9,806 bases of DNA from Myxococcales bacterium (GTDB taxonomy: Bacteria > Myxococcota_A > UBA9160 > SMWR01): positions 1-9,806 of the forward strand of contig JACZVU010000094.1 in NCBI GenBank assembly GCA_022572485.1, read 5' to 3'. Below, one piece after another: positions 1 to 6,883 of the stretch (positions within the stretch are counted from its first letter, which is position 1; every line of letters starts with the position of its first letter). The translations under genes were made by a program, and so were the position numbers. The notes beneath the pieces were generated by a model. That model made no database searches, was not told the origin of the DNA, and saw nothing but the letters and a program-made list of their open reading frames with translations.

Positions 1-77
1 CAACCCACGATGCGGCCGACAACGTCGCGTTGCCATCGGGACCGACCGTTGAATCCGAATCGGAGAGAGAGTCGTGA
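1..77 (+). CDS. 3' end of upstream gene, probably the ABC transporter ATPase (GldA-like)
   Basis: A frame read from position 3 is open to a TGA at 75-77 and encodes 24 residues of a hydrophilic, Ser/Glu-rich tail ending ESESERES. The TGA overlaps the GTG start of the next gene by 4 bp (GTGA), the usual sign of an operon partner. No domain is visible in this short piece. The ATPase assignment is inferred only from position: in GldA/F/G-type operons the ATP-binding subunit normally precedes the permease, and no ATPase is encoded elsewhere in this operon as seen here. Confidence 0.55.
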   Translation, partial: THDAADNVALPSGPTVESESERES

Positions 78-853
78 GACATGTCGCTTCGGTAGCGGGT
101 CGCGAGTTGCGCTCGCTCTTCGTGTCTCCGGTCGCCTATGGGGTGCTGAGCCTGTTCTCTGTGCTCGCCGGGATGTTCTTCATTCTGGATCTAAGCTGGT
201 TCGAGCAGATCCTCTTCCAGTTCCAGCAGTACCCGGACCAGCTCGCCGAATTCAATCTCAACGACGGACTGCTCCACGAGTTTTATGGATCGATTTCGGT
301 GATTCTCTTGTTTTTGATTCCCGGCATCACGATGAGCGTGTACGCGGCCGAGAAGGTGAATGGAACCGAAGAGCTGCTGCTTACGAGCCCGCTCACGATC
401 TGGGACATCGTGCTCGGCAAATTCGCAGCGGGCGCGTTCTTCATTGCTGTGTTGATTGGAATCGTAGGCCTCTTCGCGAGCGTGCTGTTCATCTACGGAG
501 ATCCGGAATTCGGCAAGACCGTATCGGGCTTGCTCGGGCTTCTCCTGACCGGATGGACCTACGTGGCGATTGGTGGTGTCGCTTCTGCGGTTACCCGCAG
601 TCAGATTGTCGCGTTTTTGATCACGCTCGTGGTGTTGGTGACGCTGCTGTTGCTGCCCGGCATCGCGGAATTTGGCGTCGCGGGCAGTTCTCCCGGCGTC
701 GCCGACACGCTCCGCTACCTCTCGGTGCAGGTCCATTTCGATCCGTTGCTCAACGGTCTCGTGGATACCGCGGATCTCGCCTACTTCGCCGCGATGATCG
801 GGAGCTTCTTGGCCATCACGAAGGCAGTCGTAGAGTCGGCGCGATGGCGATAG
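74..853 (+). CDS. ABC-2 type transporter permease, GldF-like
   Basis: This 259-residue integral membrane protein looks like the permease of a gliding-motility-type (GldF) ABC transporter in the inner membrane; its substrate is unknown. I count about six hydrophobic segments, near residues 19-37, 72-90, 112-138, 149-171, 174-197 and 233-250. After the second comes the family's cytoplasmic coupling signature, EKVNGTEELLLTSPLT (compare EE..GT.E.LL..P in ABC-2 permeases). The short N-terminal RELRSLFVSPVAYG is also typical. The length suits the family. The GTG start at 74 is chosen because it overlaps the upstream stop by 4 bp and gives the conserved N-terminus directly. The next gene starts 16 bp downstream, so the two are surely cotranscribed. 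The family match is strong. A role in gliding cannot be claimed, because homologues are common in non-gliding bacteria. Confidence 0.9.
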   Translation: MRHVASVAGRELRSLFVSPVAYGVLSLFSVLAGMFFILDLSWFEQILFQFQQYPDQLAEFNLNDGLLHEFYGSISVILLFLIPGITMSVYAAEKVNGTEELLLTSPLTIWDIVLGKFAAGAFFIAVLIGIVGLFASVLFIYGDPEFGKTVSGLLGLLLTGWTYVAIGGVASAVTRSQIVAFLITLVVLVTLLLLPGIAEFGVAGSSPGVADTLRYLSVQVHFDPLLNGLVDTADLAYFAAMIGSFLAITKAVVESARWR

Positions 854-869
854 CGAGGAGCGTGCGCTG

Positions 870-2438
870 ATGCCGGCTCTGCTCGGGGCGCTCGGCCTGC
901 TTTCGATCCTCTTCGCCTTGGCGGGCTTCTTCATGGCCTTGATCGGGGCGGCCCCGCTTGACTGGAGCATTCTTCACGGAGCCGTTGGTGTTGTGCTGCT
1001 GGGCGCTGCAGCGTTGATCAACCTCGATGGATTGCGCGAGCGCATGACTTCGGGAGAAGCGCGTCGTGCGGGCAAGTACGGTTCGAGTTCGTTGATCTCG
1101 ACCCTGCTGGTGATTGCGATTCTCGGCATGGGAGCTTTTCTCGCCAACCGCTATCCCAAACGCTTCGACTGGAGCGAGCAACGCGTTCACTCTCTGTCCG
1201 ACCAGACCGTGAAGGTCTTGGCGGCTCTCGATCAGGACGTAGAGGCTCTCGCGCTCTTCCGCAGGATGGGTTGGGAGCCGGTTCGCGATCAGCTCGATCG
1301 CTACGCGTATGCGAGTAAGCGATTCAAGATCATCGAAATCGCCGATCCCAACGAGAAGCCAGACCTGCTCGAGCGCTACGGGATCACACCAGAGCAACTG
1401 GGTCAGGGCATCGTTCATCTCATTTATGGAGAGGAATCGGTCAACGTCGAGCAGCCGACCGAGGAGACCCTCACCAACGCGATCGTGAAGCTCACCCGCA
1501 GGGGCGACAAGATCGTCTATTTCTTGGAAGGCCACGGTGAGAACCCGATCGATGGCGCCAAGGGCGGAGCCGAGGAGGGGTACCAACGGGCCGCCGAAGC
1601 GCTGCGCAACGAGAACTACAAGATTGACAAGCTGTTGCTCGCCGCAAAACCTGACGTTCCCGAGGACGCGGACGTGGTCATCATTGCGGGTGCGACGCGC
1701 CTGATGCTCGACGAAGAGCGGGACGCCCTCGATCGATACCTGAAGCGCGGGGGCGCGGTGTTGATCCTAATCGATCCGCGGGTTCGCACGGACTTGGTCA
1801 CGAAGCTCGTTGAATGGGGCGTCGATCTCGGGGATGACATCGTGATCGATCGCGAGTTGGCGCTCTTCGGTCGAGCGACGACTCCCTTCGCCAGCCAATA
1901 CGCTCTGAATCACCCGATCACGCAGGATCTGAGCGAATACACGATGTTTCACGTGGTGCGCAGCGTGAAGCCGAGCGCCGATGCGGAAGGCCGTTTCACC
2001 GAGATCGTGCTCACCGGGCGCGAATCGTGGGCGGAGCGCGATCTCGAGCAGTTCTTCGCCGAGGGAAGAGCCGAGTTCGATGACGAAGACCTGAGAGGAC
2101 CCGTGCCGATTGCGGTGGCGGGAACCGTGGTCTTCGAAGGAATGGGCGATGCGTCGCAGGGCGCGCGGCTCGCGGTGTTCGGCGACGCGGACTTTGCGTC
2201 CAATCAGATGCTCGGCAGATACCAAAATCGCGATCTCTTCGTAAATACCGTCAACTGGTTGCTCGGTGACGTCGAAGCGATTTCGGTTCGCCCGAACCGC
2301 CCGCGCGCCTCGAAATTCCAGATGAGTGCTTCGCAGAAGCGGGTGGTTCAGATCTTCGCTCTGTTTGCGATTCCCGAGATCCTCGCCGTGGCGGGTGTCT
2401 ACGTCTGGTGGACCCGCCGCCAGACCGCCAGGCGATGA
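870..2438 (+). CDS. GldG-like ABC transporter auxiliary membrane protein
   Basis: This 522-residue protein resembles GldG and the 'ABC-type uncharacterized transport system' family, a large extracytoplasmic subunit that works with the permease. Hydrophobic segments lie near residues 4-26, 35-50 and 73-91, and a C-terminal one near 492-514 is followed by a positively charged end (TRRQTARR). The third segment leads into FDWSEQRVHSLSDQT, matching the family's 'D.t....ysLs..t' entry motif. Other family hallmarks are YFLEGHGE (residues 217-224), a beta-strand AVLILIDPR (296-304), GDADFASNQ (438-446) and NRDLFVNTVNWLLGD (453-467). The ATG at 870 follows a GAGGAG about 9 bases upstream. The stop overlaps the next start (ATGA, 2435-2438). 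The two extra N-terminal helices before the usual anchor are noteworthy but may be normal for this lineage. The biochemical function is unknown. Confidence 0.88.
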   Translation: MPALLGALGLLSILFALAGFFMALIGAAPLDWSILHGAVGVVLLGAAALINLDGLRERMTSGEARRAGKYGSSSLISTLLVIAILGMGAFLANRYPKRFDWSEQRVHSLSDQTVKVLAALDQDVEALALFRRMGWEPVRDQLDRYAYASKRFKIIEIADPNEKPDLLERYGITPEQLGQGIVHLIYGEESVNVEQPTEETLTNAIVKLTRRGDKIVYFLEGHGENPIDGAKGGAEEGYQRAAEALRNENYKIDKLLLAAKPDVPEDADVVIIAGATRLMLDEERDALDRYLKRGGAVLILIDPRVRTDLVTKLVEWGVDLGDDIVIDRELALFGRATTPFASQYALNHPITQDLSEYTMFHVVRSVKPSADAEGRFTEIVLTGRESWAERDLEQFFAEGRAEFDDEDLRGPVPIAVAGTVVFEGMGDASQGARLAVFGDADFASNQMLGRYQNRDLFVNTVNWLLGDVEAISVRPNRPRASKFQMSASQKRVVQIFALFAIPEILAVAGVYVWWTRRQTARR

Positions 2439-3874
2439 ACCCGAAGGCGACCGCGGTACTCTTCGCGATCGCGGCCGTGCTCGCAGCCTTCGTCTACTTC
2501 TACGTGATCGAGGGCGAAGAGGCGCGCGTGGAAGCGGCAGCAGCCGAGAAGCGCCTCTTCCCCGACGTGGAGCAGGGTGAAATCGCATCGATCTCGCTGC
2601 GCATCTCCGACGCTCCCGAAATTCGCCTCGAGCGTCGGGATGGCCGTTGGTGGATTGTGGCGCCCATCGATTTTGCGGCCGATACGTTCGCGGCCGATGG
2701 CGTCGCGAGCGCGATCACCCAGTTGATGGGCGAATCGGTGATCGAAGACCCCCAGCCGCCGGACGTCTACGGCTTGGGCGCAGCGGGCGCGAAAATCGGC
2801 TTCACGGTCGGCGATCTCGAAAAGACCCTCCATATTGGGAACAAGACGCCTGTCGGCTTTAACGCTTACGTGTTGATCGATGGCGACGATCGCGTCTACA
2901 CCGTGGCCTCGTATCAACTCACGCCGCTCAAGAAGGAACTGGAAAGCCTCCGAGACAAGCGGATCCTGGACTTCGACCCGGCTGCTGTCGGGCGGGTTGT
3001 GGTCCGCTGGCCCGGAACGAAGATCGTCGTCGAACGAAGCGACGAGGGTTGGCAGATGGTCGCGCCGGTTCAATCCCCCGCAGATGCGGGCACCATCGAC
3101 GCGCTGCTGTCCAACCTGCTGTTCCTCAGGGCGTCGGCCTTTGTCGATGATCCCGGATCCGCGGAGGAAATGGGCTTTGTGCCGCCGCAGTTTGCGGTCG
3201 AGATGGAGATGTCTCGCGAAGCTGCGGGTTCGGATCCCGTGATCGTGCGCTTTGCGGTCGGTGGCGTGGATGAGGCCGGGTCCCAGCGATTCGTTCGGGG
3301 TGCTGTGGAGCCGCTCTACCTGATTTCGGAACATCGCTTCGACGATTTCCCGCGTAGATTGGTCACGTATCGGGATCGTCGACTTGCGGAGTTTGCGATT
3401 GACGACGCTCGGCGCGTCGAACTGGGTTTTCACACCGATGCTGGAGAGACGATCGCTGTCAGCGTCACCCGCGAGGGCGATGGTTGGGTGTCGAATGCCG
3501 ATTCCGTCCAACCTGAAAAACTGGACGCCCTGGTGAACGCACTTTCGGGCCTACACGCCGACGACATCATTGCTGAAGAATTCGGTTCTGCGGAACTTCA
3601 GGCGATGAGGCTCGACCCCGCGAAAGTCGTGCTGCTGGTCTACGGCGCTGGTGACCCCGCGGAGCGCCTCGCCGAGATCCACCTGGGTGTCGCCTTTGGT
3701 GGCGGCGTCACGGCGCGAGTTCCCAACCGTGACACCATCTTCCTGCTCGACGCAGCGCTCGCGGATCTGCTTCCCACAGATCTCGAGGACTATCGGGAGC
3801 GCTTCGTCGCACAGCCCGAACCGGCGGCCGACGAGGAGGGCGCGATCGTCGAAGTCGAAAACGACGAAAGCTAG
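2435..3874 (+). CDS. DUF4340 domain-containing membrane-anchored protein
   Basis: The 479-residue product starts with an uncleaved-looking anchor, roughly residues 5-24 (VLFAIAAVLAAFVYFYVI), then a large soluble, probably periplasmic, part. I see three similar modules at about 49-178, 186-320 and 328-455. Each has a beta-rich segment around a Trp (GRWWIVAPIDF, GWQMVAPVQSP, GWVSNADSVQP), a helix such as DALLSNLLF, and an end like RDKRILDF, YRDRRLAEF or EDYRERF. This is the DUF4340 pattern usually found beside GldG-like genes. An open frame extends upstream to 2408, but the ATG at 2435 overlaps the previous stop by 4 bp and gives the clean signal anchor, so I take that start. The tail is acidic (DEEGAIVEVENDES). 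The frame stays open after the TAG stop; see the next entry. The function is unknown; a partner of the ABC complex is likely from context. Confidence 0.87.
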   Translation: MNPKATAVLFAIAAVLAAFVYFYVIEGEEARVEAAAAEKRLFPDVEQGEIASISLRISDAPEIRLERRDGRWWIVAPIDFAADTFAADGVASAITQLMGESVIEDPQPPDVYGLGAAGAKIGFTVGDLEKTLHIGNKTPVGFNAYVLIDGDDRVYTVASYQLTPLKKELESLRDKRILDFDPAAVGRVVVRWPGTKIVVERSDEGWQMVAPVQSPADAGTIDALLSNLLFLRASAFVDDPGSAEEMGFVPPQFAVEMEMSREAAGSDPVIVRFAVGGVDEAGSQRFVRGAVEPLYLISEHRFDDFPRRLVTYRDRRLAEFAIDDARRVELGFHTDAGETIAVSVTREGDGWVSNADSVQPEKLDALVNALSGLHADDIIAEEFGSAELQAMRLDPAKVVLLVYGAGDPAERLAEIHLGVAFGGGVTARVPNRDTIFLLDAALADLLPTDLEDYRERFVAQPEPAADEEGAIVEVENDES

Positions 3875-4003
3875 GAGCGCGAGGACCTCTTCGAATTCCG
3901 AGCGGGTGTGTTCTATCTGCTCGCGATCTTCTGTATTCTTGTGATGGCGGGGATTCTCTTCGTTCAATTCGCGGCATCGACGTTCATGCCTAGCGAGCGT
4001 TAG
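3875..4003 (+). other. Possible small membrane peptide in frame after the DUF4340 stop
   Basis: Directly after the TAG at 3872-3874 the same frame stays open for 42 codons to a TAG at 4001-4003. The translation looks like protein rather than spacer: a charged lead ERE-DLFEFR, then a hydrophobic span GVFYLLAIFCILVMAGILF, then FVQFAASTFMPSER. Third codon positions are mostly G or C, as in the neighbours. The best in-frame start is GTG at 3908, giving 31 residues, but it lacks a good ribosome-binding site; the AGGAG at 3873-3877 sits about 30 bases upstream. Three readings are possible: a stand-alone single-pass peptide with a poor start, a C-terminal helix of the DUF4340 protein cut off by a nonsense change or base error, or stop read-through. 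TAG ends several other genes here, so general recoding is unlikely. Confidence 0.4.
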
Positions 4004-4027
4004 CGCGGCAAAACTGGGAGGAGCGAA

Positions 4028-4477
4028 ATGCGGAATTTCTTGCTTGCGTACGGCCTGGCGCTCGCGATGATCACCCTCGTGTCGTGTGGTTCGGCAGATT
4101 CTGCTACTACGGTCACCGTCTACAAAACTCCCACCTGTGGTTGCTGCGAGAAGTGGATCGACCATCTAGAGGCGGGTGGCCTGGCGGTCGAAGCCATCGA
4201 TGTCGAAAATACGACCTGGATCAAGAAAGAGAATGGCGTGCCGACCCGGCTTGCGTCGTGCCACACGGCTCTCGTGGATGGTTATGTGATCGAGGGGCAC
4301 GTTCCCGTAGAAGATATTCTTCGGCTGCTCGAAGAGCGGCCGGACGTCGCTGGCTTGGCCGTTCCGAAGATGCCGATTGGTTCGCCGGGGATGGAGGGTC
4401 CGAATCCGGTGCCCTACGATGTGCTCGCATTCACCAAACAGGGAAGTATCTACACGTACGCGTCCCACGGACCCTGA
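4028..4477 (+). CDS. DUF411 family metal-binding lipoprotein
   Basis: The 149-residue product matches the DUF411 family, small secreted proteins thought to bind copper or a similar soft metal. Residues 1-20 form a lipoprotein signal: MRNFLLAYGLALAMITLVSC, with lipobox L17-V-S-C20, so lipid anchoring at Cys20 is predicted. The family motifs follow: VYKTPTCGCCEKW (Cys37, Cys39, Cys40), SCHTA (Cys78, His79), GHVP (His91) and VPKMPIGSPGME. The C-terminal YDVLAF...GSIYTYASH is also typical. A strong GGGAGGAG lies just before the ATG. It sits 24 bp after the small membrane frame and in the same direction as the Gld-like operon, so it may be cotranscribed, although no functional link is evident. No copper pump or oxidase lies in view. 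The family assignment is secure; the metal is inferred. Confidence 0.92.
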   Translation: MRNFLLAYGLALAMITLVSCGSADSATTVTVYKTPTCGCCEKWIDHLEAGGLAVEAIDVENTTWIKKENGVPTRLASCHTALVDGYVIEGHVPVEDILRLLEERPDVAGLAVPKMPIGSPGMEGPNPVPYDVLAFTKQGSIYTYASHGP

Positions 4478-4483
4478 GGTTTT

Positions 4484-4505
4484 CCGCGGCGCTTTAGCGC
4501 CGCGG
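4484..4505. terminator. GC-rich hairpin between convergent DUF411 and tatD genes
   Basis: A perfect 9-bp inverted repeat, CCGCGGCGC / GCGCCGCGG, with a TTTA loop can extend by two G-U pairs. It begins 7 bp after the DUF411 stop. The loop contains the tatD stop codon (TAA on the - strand) and one arm encodes the last three tatD residues (PRR). The position between two converging genes suits a two-way transcription barrier. Neither side has a proper run of T after the stem, so intrinsic termination may be weak. Confidence 0.5.
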
Positions 4506-5321
4506 GGTTTCGGGCATGGTGCCGTGCAGCTGAGCGTCATCGAGGCGAAAGAGCGCTCGCGCGTTTTCGCTCGTGATGCGCGCGACCTCTTCGATCGGCA
4601 TGGCATGGAGCGCCGCGAGGGCGCTGCCGACCACGCTGACGTGGGCGGGCTCGTTGCGTTTGCCGCGAAAGCCTTGTGGGGCGAGTAGCGGCGCGTCGGT
4701 TTCGATCATCAAGCGTTCGAGCGGAAGGGCCTTCGCGATTTCTCTGAGGCCGCGATCGTTTTTGAACGTCAGGATGCCCGAGAAAGAGATGTAAAACCCA
4801 GCCTCGATGGCTCGCTGCGCGAATTCGAGGGTTCCCGTGTAGCAGTGGAGGACTCCTTCGATCTCGCGTCGCGTTTCCGTGAGCCAGATGTCGAGCAGCT
4901 CTTCGTAAGCGTTGGGTTCGTCGCCGCGCACGTGGATGGTGGCGGGCATTTTCTTGGAGCGCGCCGTGGCCGCCTGCTCGGCGAAGACTGCGCGCTGCAC
5001 CTCGCGATCCGAATTCATGTAGTGGTAATCGAGTCCGCACTCTCCAACGGCAACCACCCGTGGTCGACCGATCAGTTCTTCGAGCAGTGCACGCCCCTCG
5101 TCGTCGAATTCGTTGGCTTCGTGGGGGTGGACGCCCACCGTTGCGAACACACGCGGGTCGGTGGCGGCGATCTCCACCGCCCGGGCATTGCCCGCAATCC
5201 CGTAGCCCGAACCGATCGCGATGAAGGTGTCGACGCCCGCTTCGTGCGCGCGATCGAGTACCGCTGCGCGGTCGAGGTCGAATGCGCCCGCCGCCAGATG
5301 GCAGTGGCTGTCGAGCCACAC
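4494..5321 (-). CDS. tatD: TatD family metal-dependent DNase
   Basis: This 275-residue TIM-barrel hydrolase of the TatD family is a cytoplasmic metal-dependent nuclease linked to DNA repair and to 3'-5' trimming. All metal-site motifs are present: DSHCHL at the N-terminus (His6, His8), GECGLDYH (Glu94), ATIHVR (His130), VLHCYTG (His159) and IETDAPLLAP (Asp209) followed by FRGKRNEPAHV. The length is normal. I choose the GTG at 5321, 2 bp after the metG stop, because it places the conserved DSHCHL at the very start. The open frame continues upstream into metG, but that part is an Arg-rich shadow. An AGAGG about 10 bases upstream of the GTG is a plausible ribosome-binding site. It is the last gene of the holB-metG-tatD operon, an order seen in many bacteria. 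Its stop codon lies inside a hairpin. Confidence 0.95.
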   Translation of the reverse strand: MWLDSHCHLAAGAFDLDRAAVLDRAHEAGVDTFIAIGSGYGIAGNARAVEIAATDPRVFATVGVHPHEANEFDDEGRALLEELIGRPRVVAVGECGLDYHYMNSDREVQRAVFAEQAATARSKKMPATIHVRGDEPNAYEELLDIWLTETRREIEGVLHCYTGTLEFAQRAIEAGFYISFSGILTFKNDRGLREIAKALPLERLMIETDAPLLAPQGFRGKRNEPAHVSVVGSALAALHAMPIEEVARITSENARALFRLDDAQLHGTMPETPRR

Positions 5322-5323
5322 GG

Positions 5324-6883
5324 CTAGTCGGCCTCTTCGGGAACTTCGACGCGGGGGAAGAGTGCGGCGCCCTTGGAGGTCGCGGTCCCGGGTTCGAGAA
5401 CGCCCCAACGCCCGGCGTCTTCGGGTAGGCGGGCGGTTTTCAAGGCGTCGGGAATTCCGAGCCGGGCGAGGATCTCCGCGGCCGCTTGAGGCAGAAAGGC
5501 CGCGAGCAGCAGTGCGATCACGCGCAGTGCCTCACAACTGGTGTAGAGCGTCGTTGCGACTTGATCGGCGTTTGCGGGGTCTTTGGCGGCCTTCCAGGGT
5601 GCGCGGGTTTCGAGATAGCGGTTGACGCGATCGAGGAATTCGAAGATCGCCTCCAGCGCGCGGTGAAACTCGTAGCTTCGAATCGAACGGTCGACGCGTG
5701 CGGCGGTTTCGGGAGCGGCCGCTTGGATTTCGCGCTCGAGATCGCCCGGCTCGCCCGCCTTGGGAACTGCGCCACCCGCGAAGCGAGCCGTCATGTTGAG
5801 CGTGCGACTCACGAGGTTTCCGAGATTGTTCGCGAGGTCGGCGTTGATTCGACGGATCAACGCGGCTTCGCTGAAGGTCGAGTCGAGTCCGAAGACCATT
5901 TCGCGCAACAGGAAATAGCGGAAGGCGTCGAAACCGTAGCGCTCTTTCATTGCGATCGGCGAGACCATGTTTCCGAGAGACTTGGAGATTTTGCGCCCAT
6001 CCACGCTCCAATACCCGTGCACGTTGAGGTGCTGGTAGACGGGCAGGCCCATCGTCTTGAGCATGATCGGCCAGAAGATCGCGTGGGGTTTGAGGATGTC
6101 CTTCGCGACAAAGTGCTCTACCGCGCCCCAATAGCGCTCGAAGTCCGGTCCGTCCGGATAACCGATGCCCGTCAGATAGTTGATCAGCGCGTCGAACCAG
6201 ACGTAGCAGACGTAGTCGGAGTCGAAGGGGAGTTCGATCCCCCATTCGAGCCGGTCTTTCGGTCGTGATATGCAGAGGTCTCCAAGCCCGCTCTCCTCGC
6301 GGAGCATCGCGAGTGCTTCGTTTTTGTAGCGTTCAGGTCGAATGAAGCCCGGATGCGCCTCGATGTAGTGGGTCAGCCAACTGAAGTGGGAGGTAATGCG
6401 CAGGAAGTAATTCGACTCGCGCCGCTTCTCGGGCGCGCGCTCGTGGTCGCGACAGAGCCCGTCTTCGATGTCGCGATCCGTCAAGAATCGCTCACAACCT
6501 ACACAGTAGAGTCCCTCGTAGTGCTGGAAGTAGATTTCGCCCGTGTCGTAGACTTTTTGCAGGATCTCTTGAACCACGCGCTTATGGTCTGGATCGGTGG
6601 TGCGGATGAAACGGTCGAACGAGAAGCCGAGCTCTTCCCAAGTGGAGCGAAAGGCGGCGGTATATTCGTCTGCAATTTCCTGCGGCGACACACCGCGTTG
6701 TGAAGCGATTTCGGCGATCTTCTCGCCGTGTTCATCGGTGCCCGTGAGAAAGAAGGTGTCGTCTCCCGCCAGCCGGTGGTAACGGGCGAGGGTGTCGAGT
6801 ATGACGGTCGTGTAGGTATGACCGATGTGCGGTGCCGCATTTACGTAGTAGATCGGTGTCGTGGCGTAGAAGGCGTTGCTCAT
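5324..6883 (-). CDS. metG: Methionyl-tRNA synthetase (short form, single-zinc type)
   Basis: This 519-residue class I aminoacyl-tRNA synthetase charges tRNA-Met with methionine. The catalytic fold opens with FYATTPIYYVNAAPHIGH, holding the HIGH signature at residues 19-22. FLTGTDEHGEKI follows. The connective insert has one zinc knuckle, CVGC...CRDH (Cys127, Cys130, Cys144, His147), the single-metal arrangement of the Thermus-like subtype. KISKS at 298-302 is the second signature, a normal variant of KMSKS. A helical anticodon-binding region follows (for example NADLANNLGNLVSRTLNM). The protein ends near residue 519 and lacks the EMAP/Arc1-like dimerisation domain of longer MetRS forms, which is common in this subtype. 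The ATG at 6883 overlaps the holB stop by 4 bp (ATGA). An upstream extension of the frame is Arg/Pro-rich shadow within holB and is not coding. Confidence 0.97.
   Translation of the reverse strand: MSNAFYATTPIYYVNAAPHIGHTYTTVILDTLARYHRLAGDDTFFLTGTDEHGEKIAEIASQRGVSPQEIADEYTAAFRSTWEELGFSFDRFIRTTDPDHKRVVQEILQKVYDTGEIYFQHYEGLYCVGCERFLTDRDIEDGLCRDHERAPEKRRESNYFLRITSHFSWLTHYIEAHPGFIRPERYKNEALAMLREESGLGDLCISRPKDRLEWGIELPFDSDYVCYVWFDALINYLTGIGYPDGPDFERYWGAVEHFVAKDILKPHAIFWPIMLKTMGLPVYQHLNVHGYWSVDGRKISKSLGNMVSPIAMKERYGFDAFRYFLLREMVFGLDSTFSEAALIRRINADLANNLGNLVSRTLNMTARFAGGAVPKAGEPGDLEREIQAAAPETAARVDRSIRSYEFHRALEAIFEFLDRVNRYLETRAPWKAAKDPANADQVATTLYTSCEALRVIALLLAAFLPQAAAEILARLGIPDALKTARLPEDAGRWGVLEPGTATSKGAALFPRVEVPEEAD

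Noticed and set aside
521..537. 17-base identical string shared by the permease gene (521-537) and the rhomboid gene (8251-8267)
   Set aside because: Both copies encode the common membrane-helix string VSGLLG in frame, and flanks differ. This is chance plus codon bias, not a repeat element.
816..1586. 256-codon - strand open frame opposite the GldG-like gene
   Set aside because: It is antisense to a clear family member, with no start signal and no recognisable motif.
5486..6268. 260-codon + strand open frame antisense to metG
   Set aside because: It is the antisense of a well conserved metG region. It has no ribosome-binding site and no recognisable domain, and antisense open frames are expected at this GC content.
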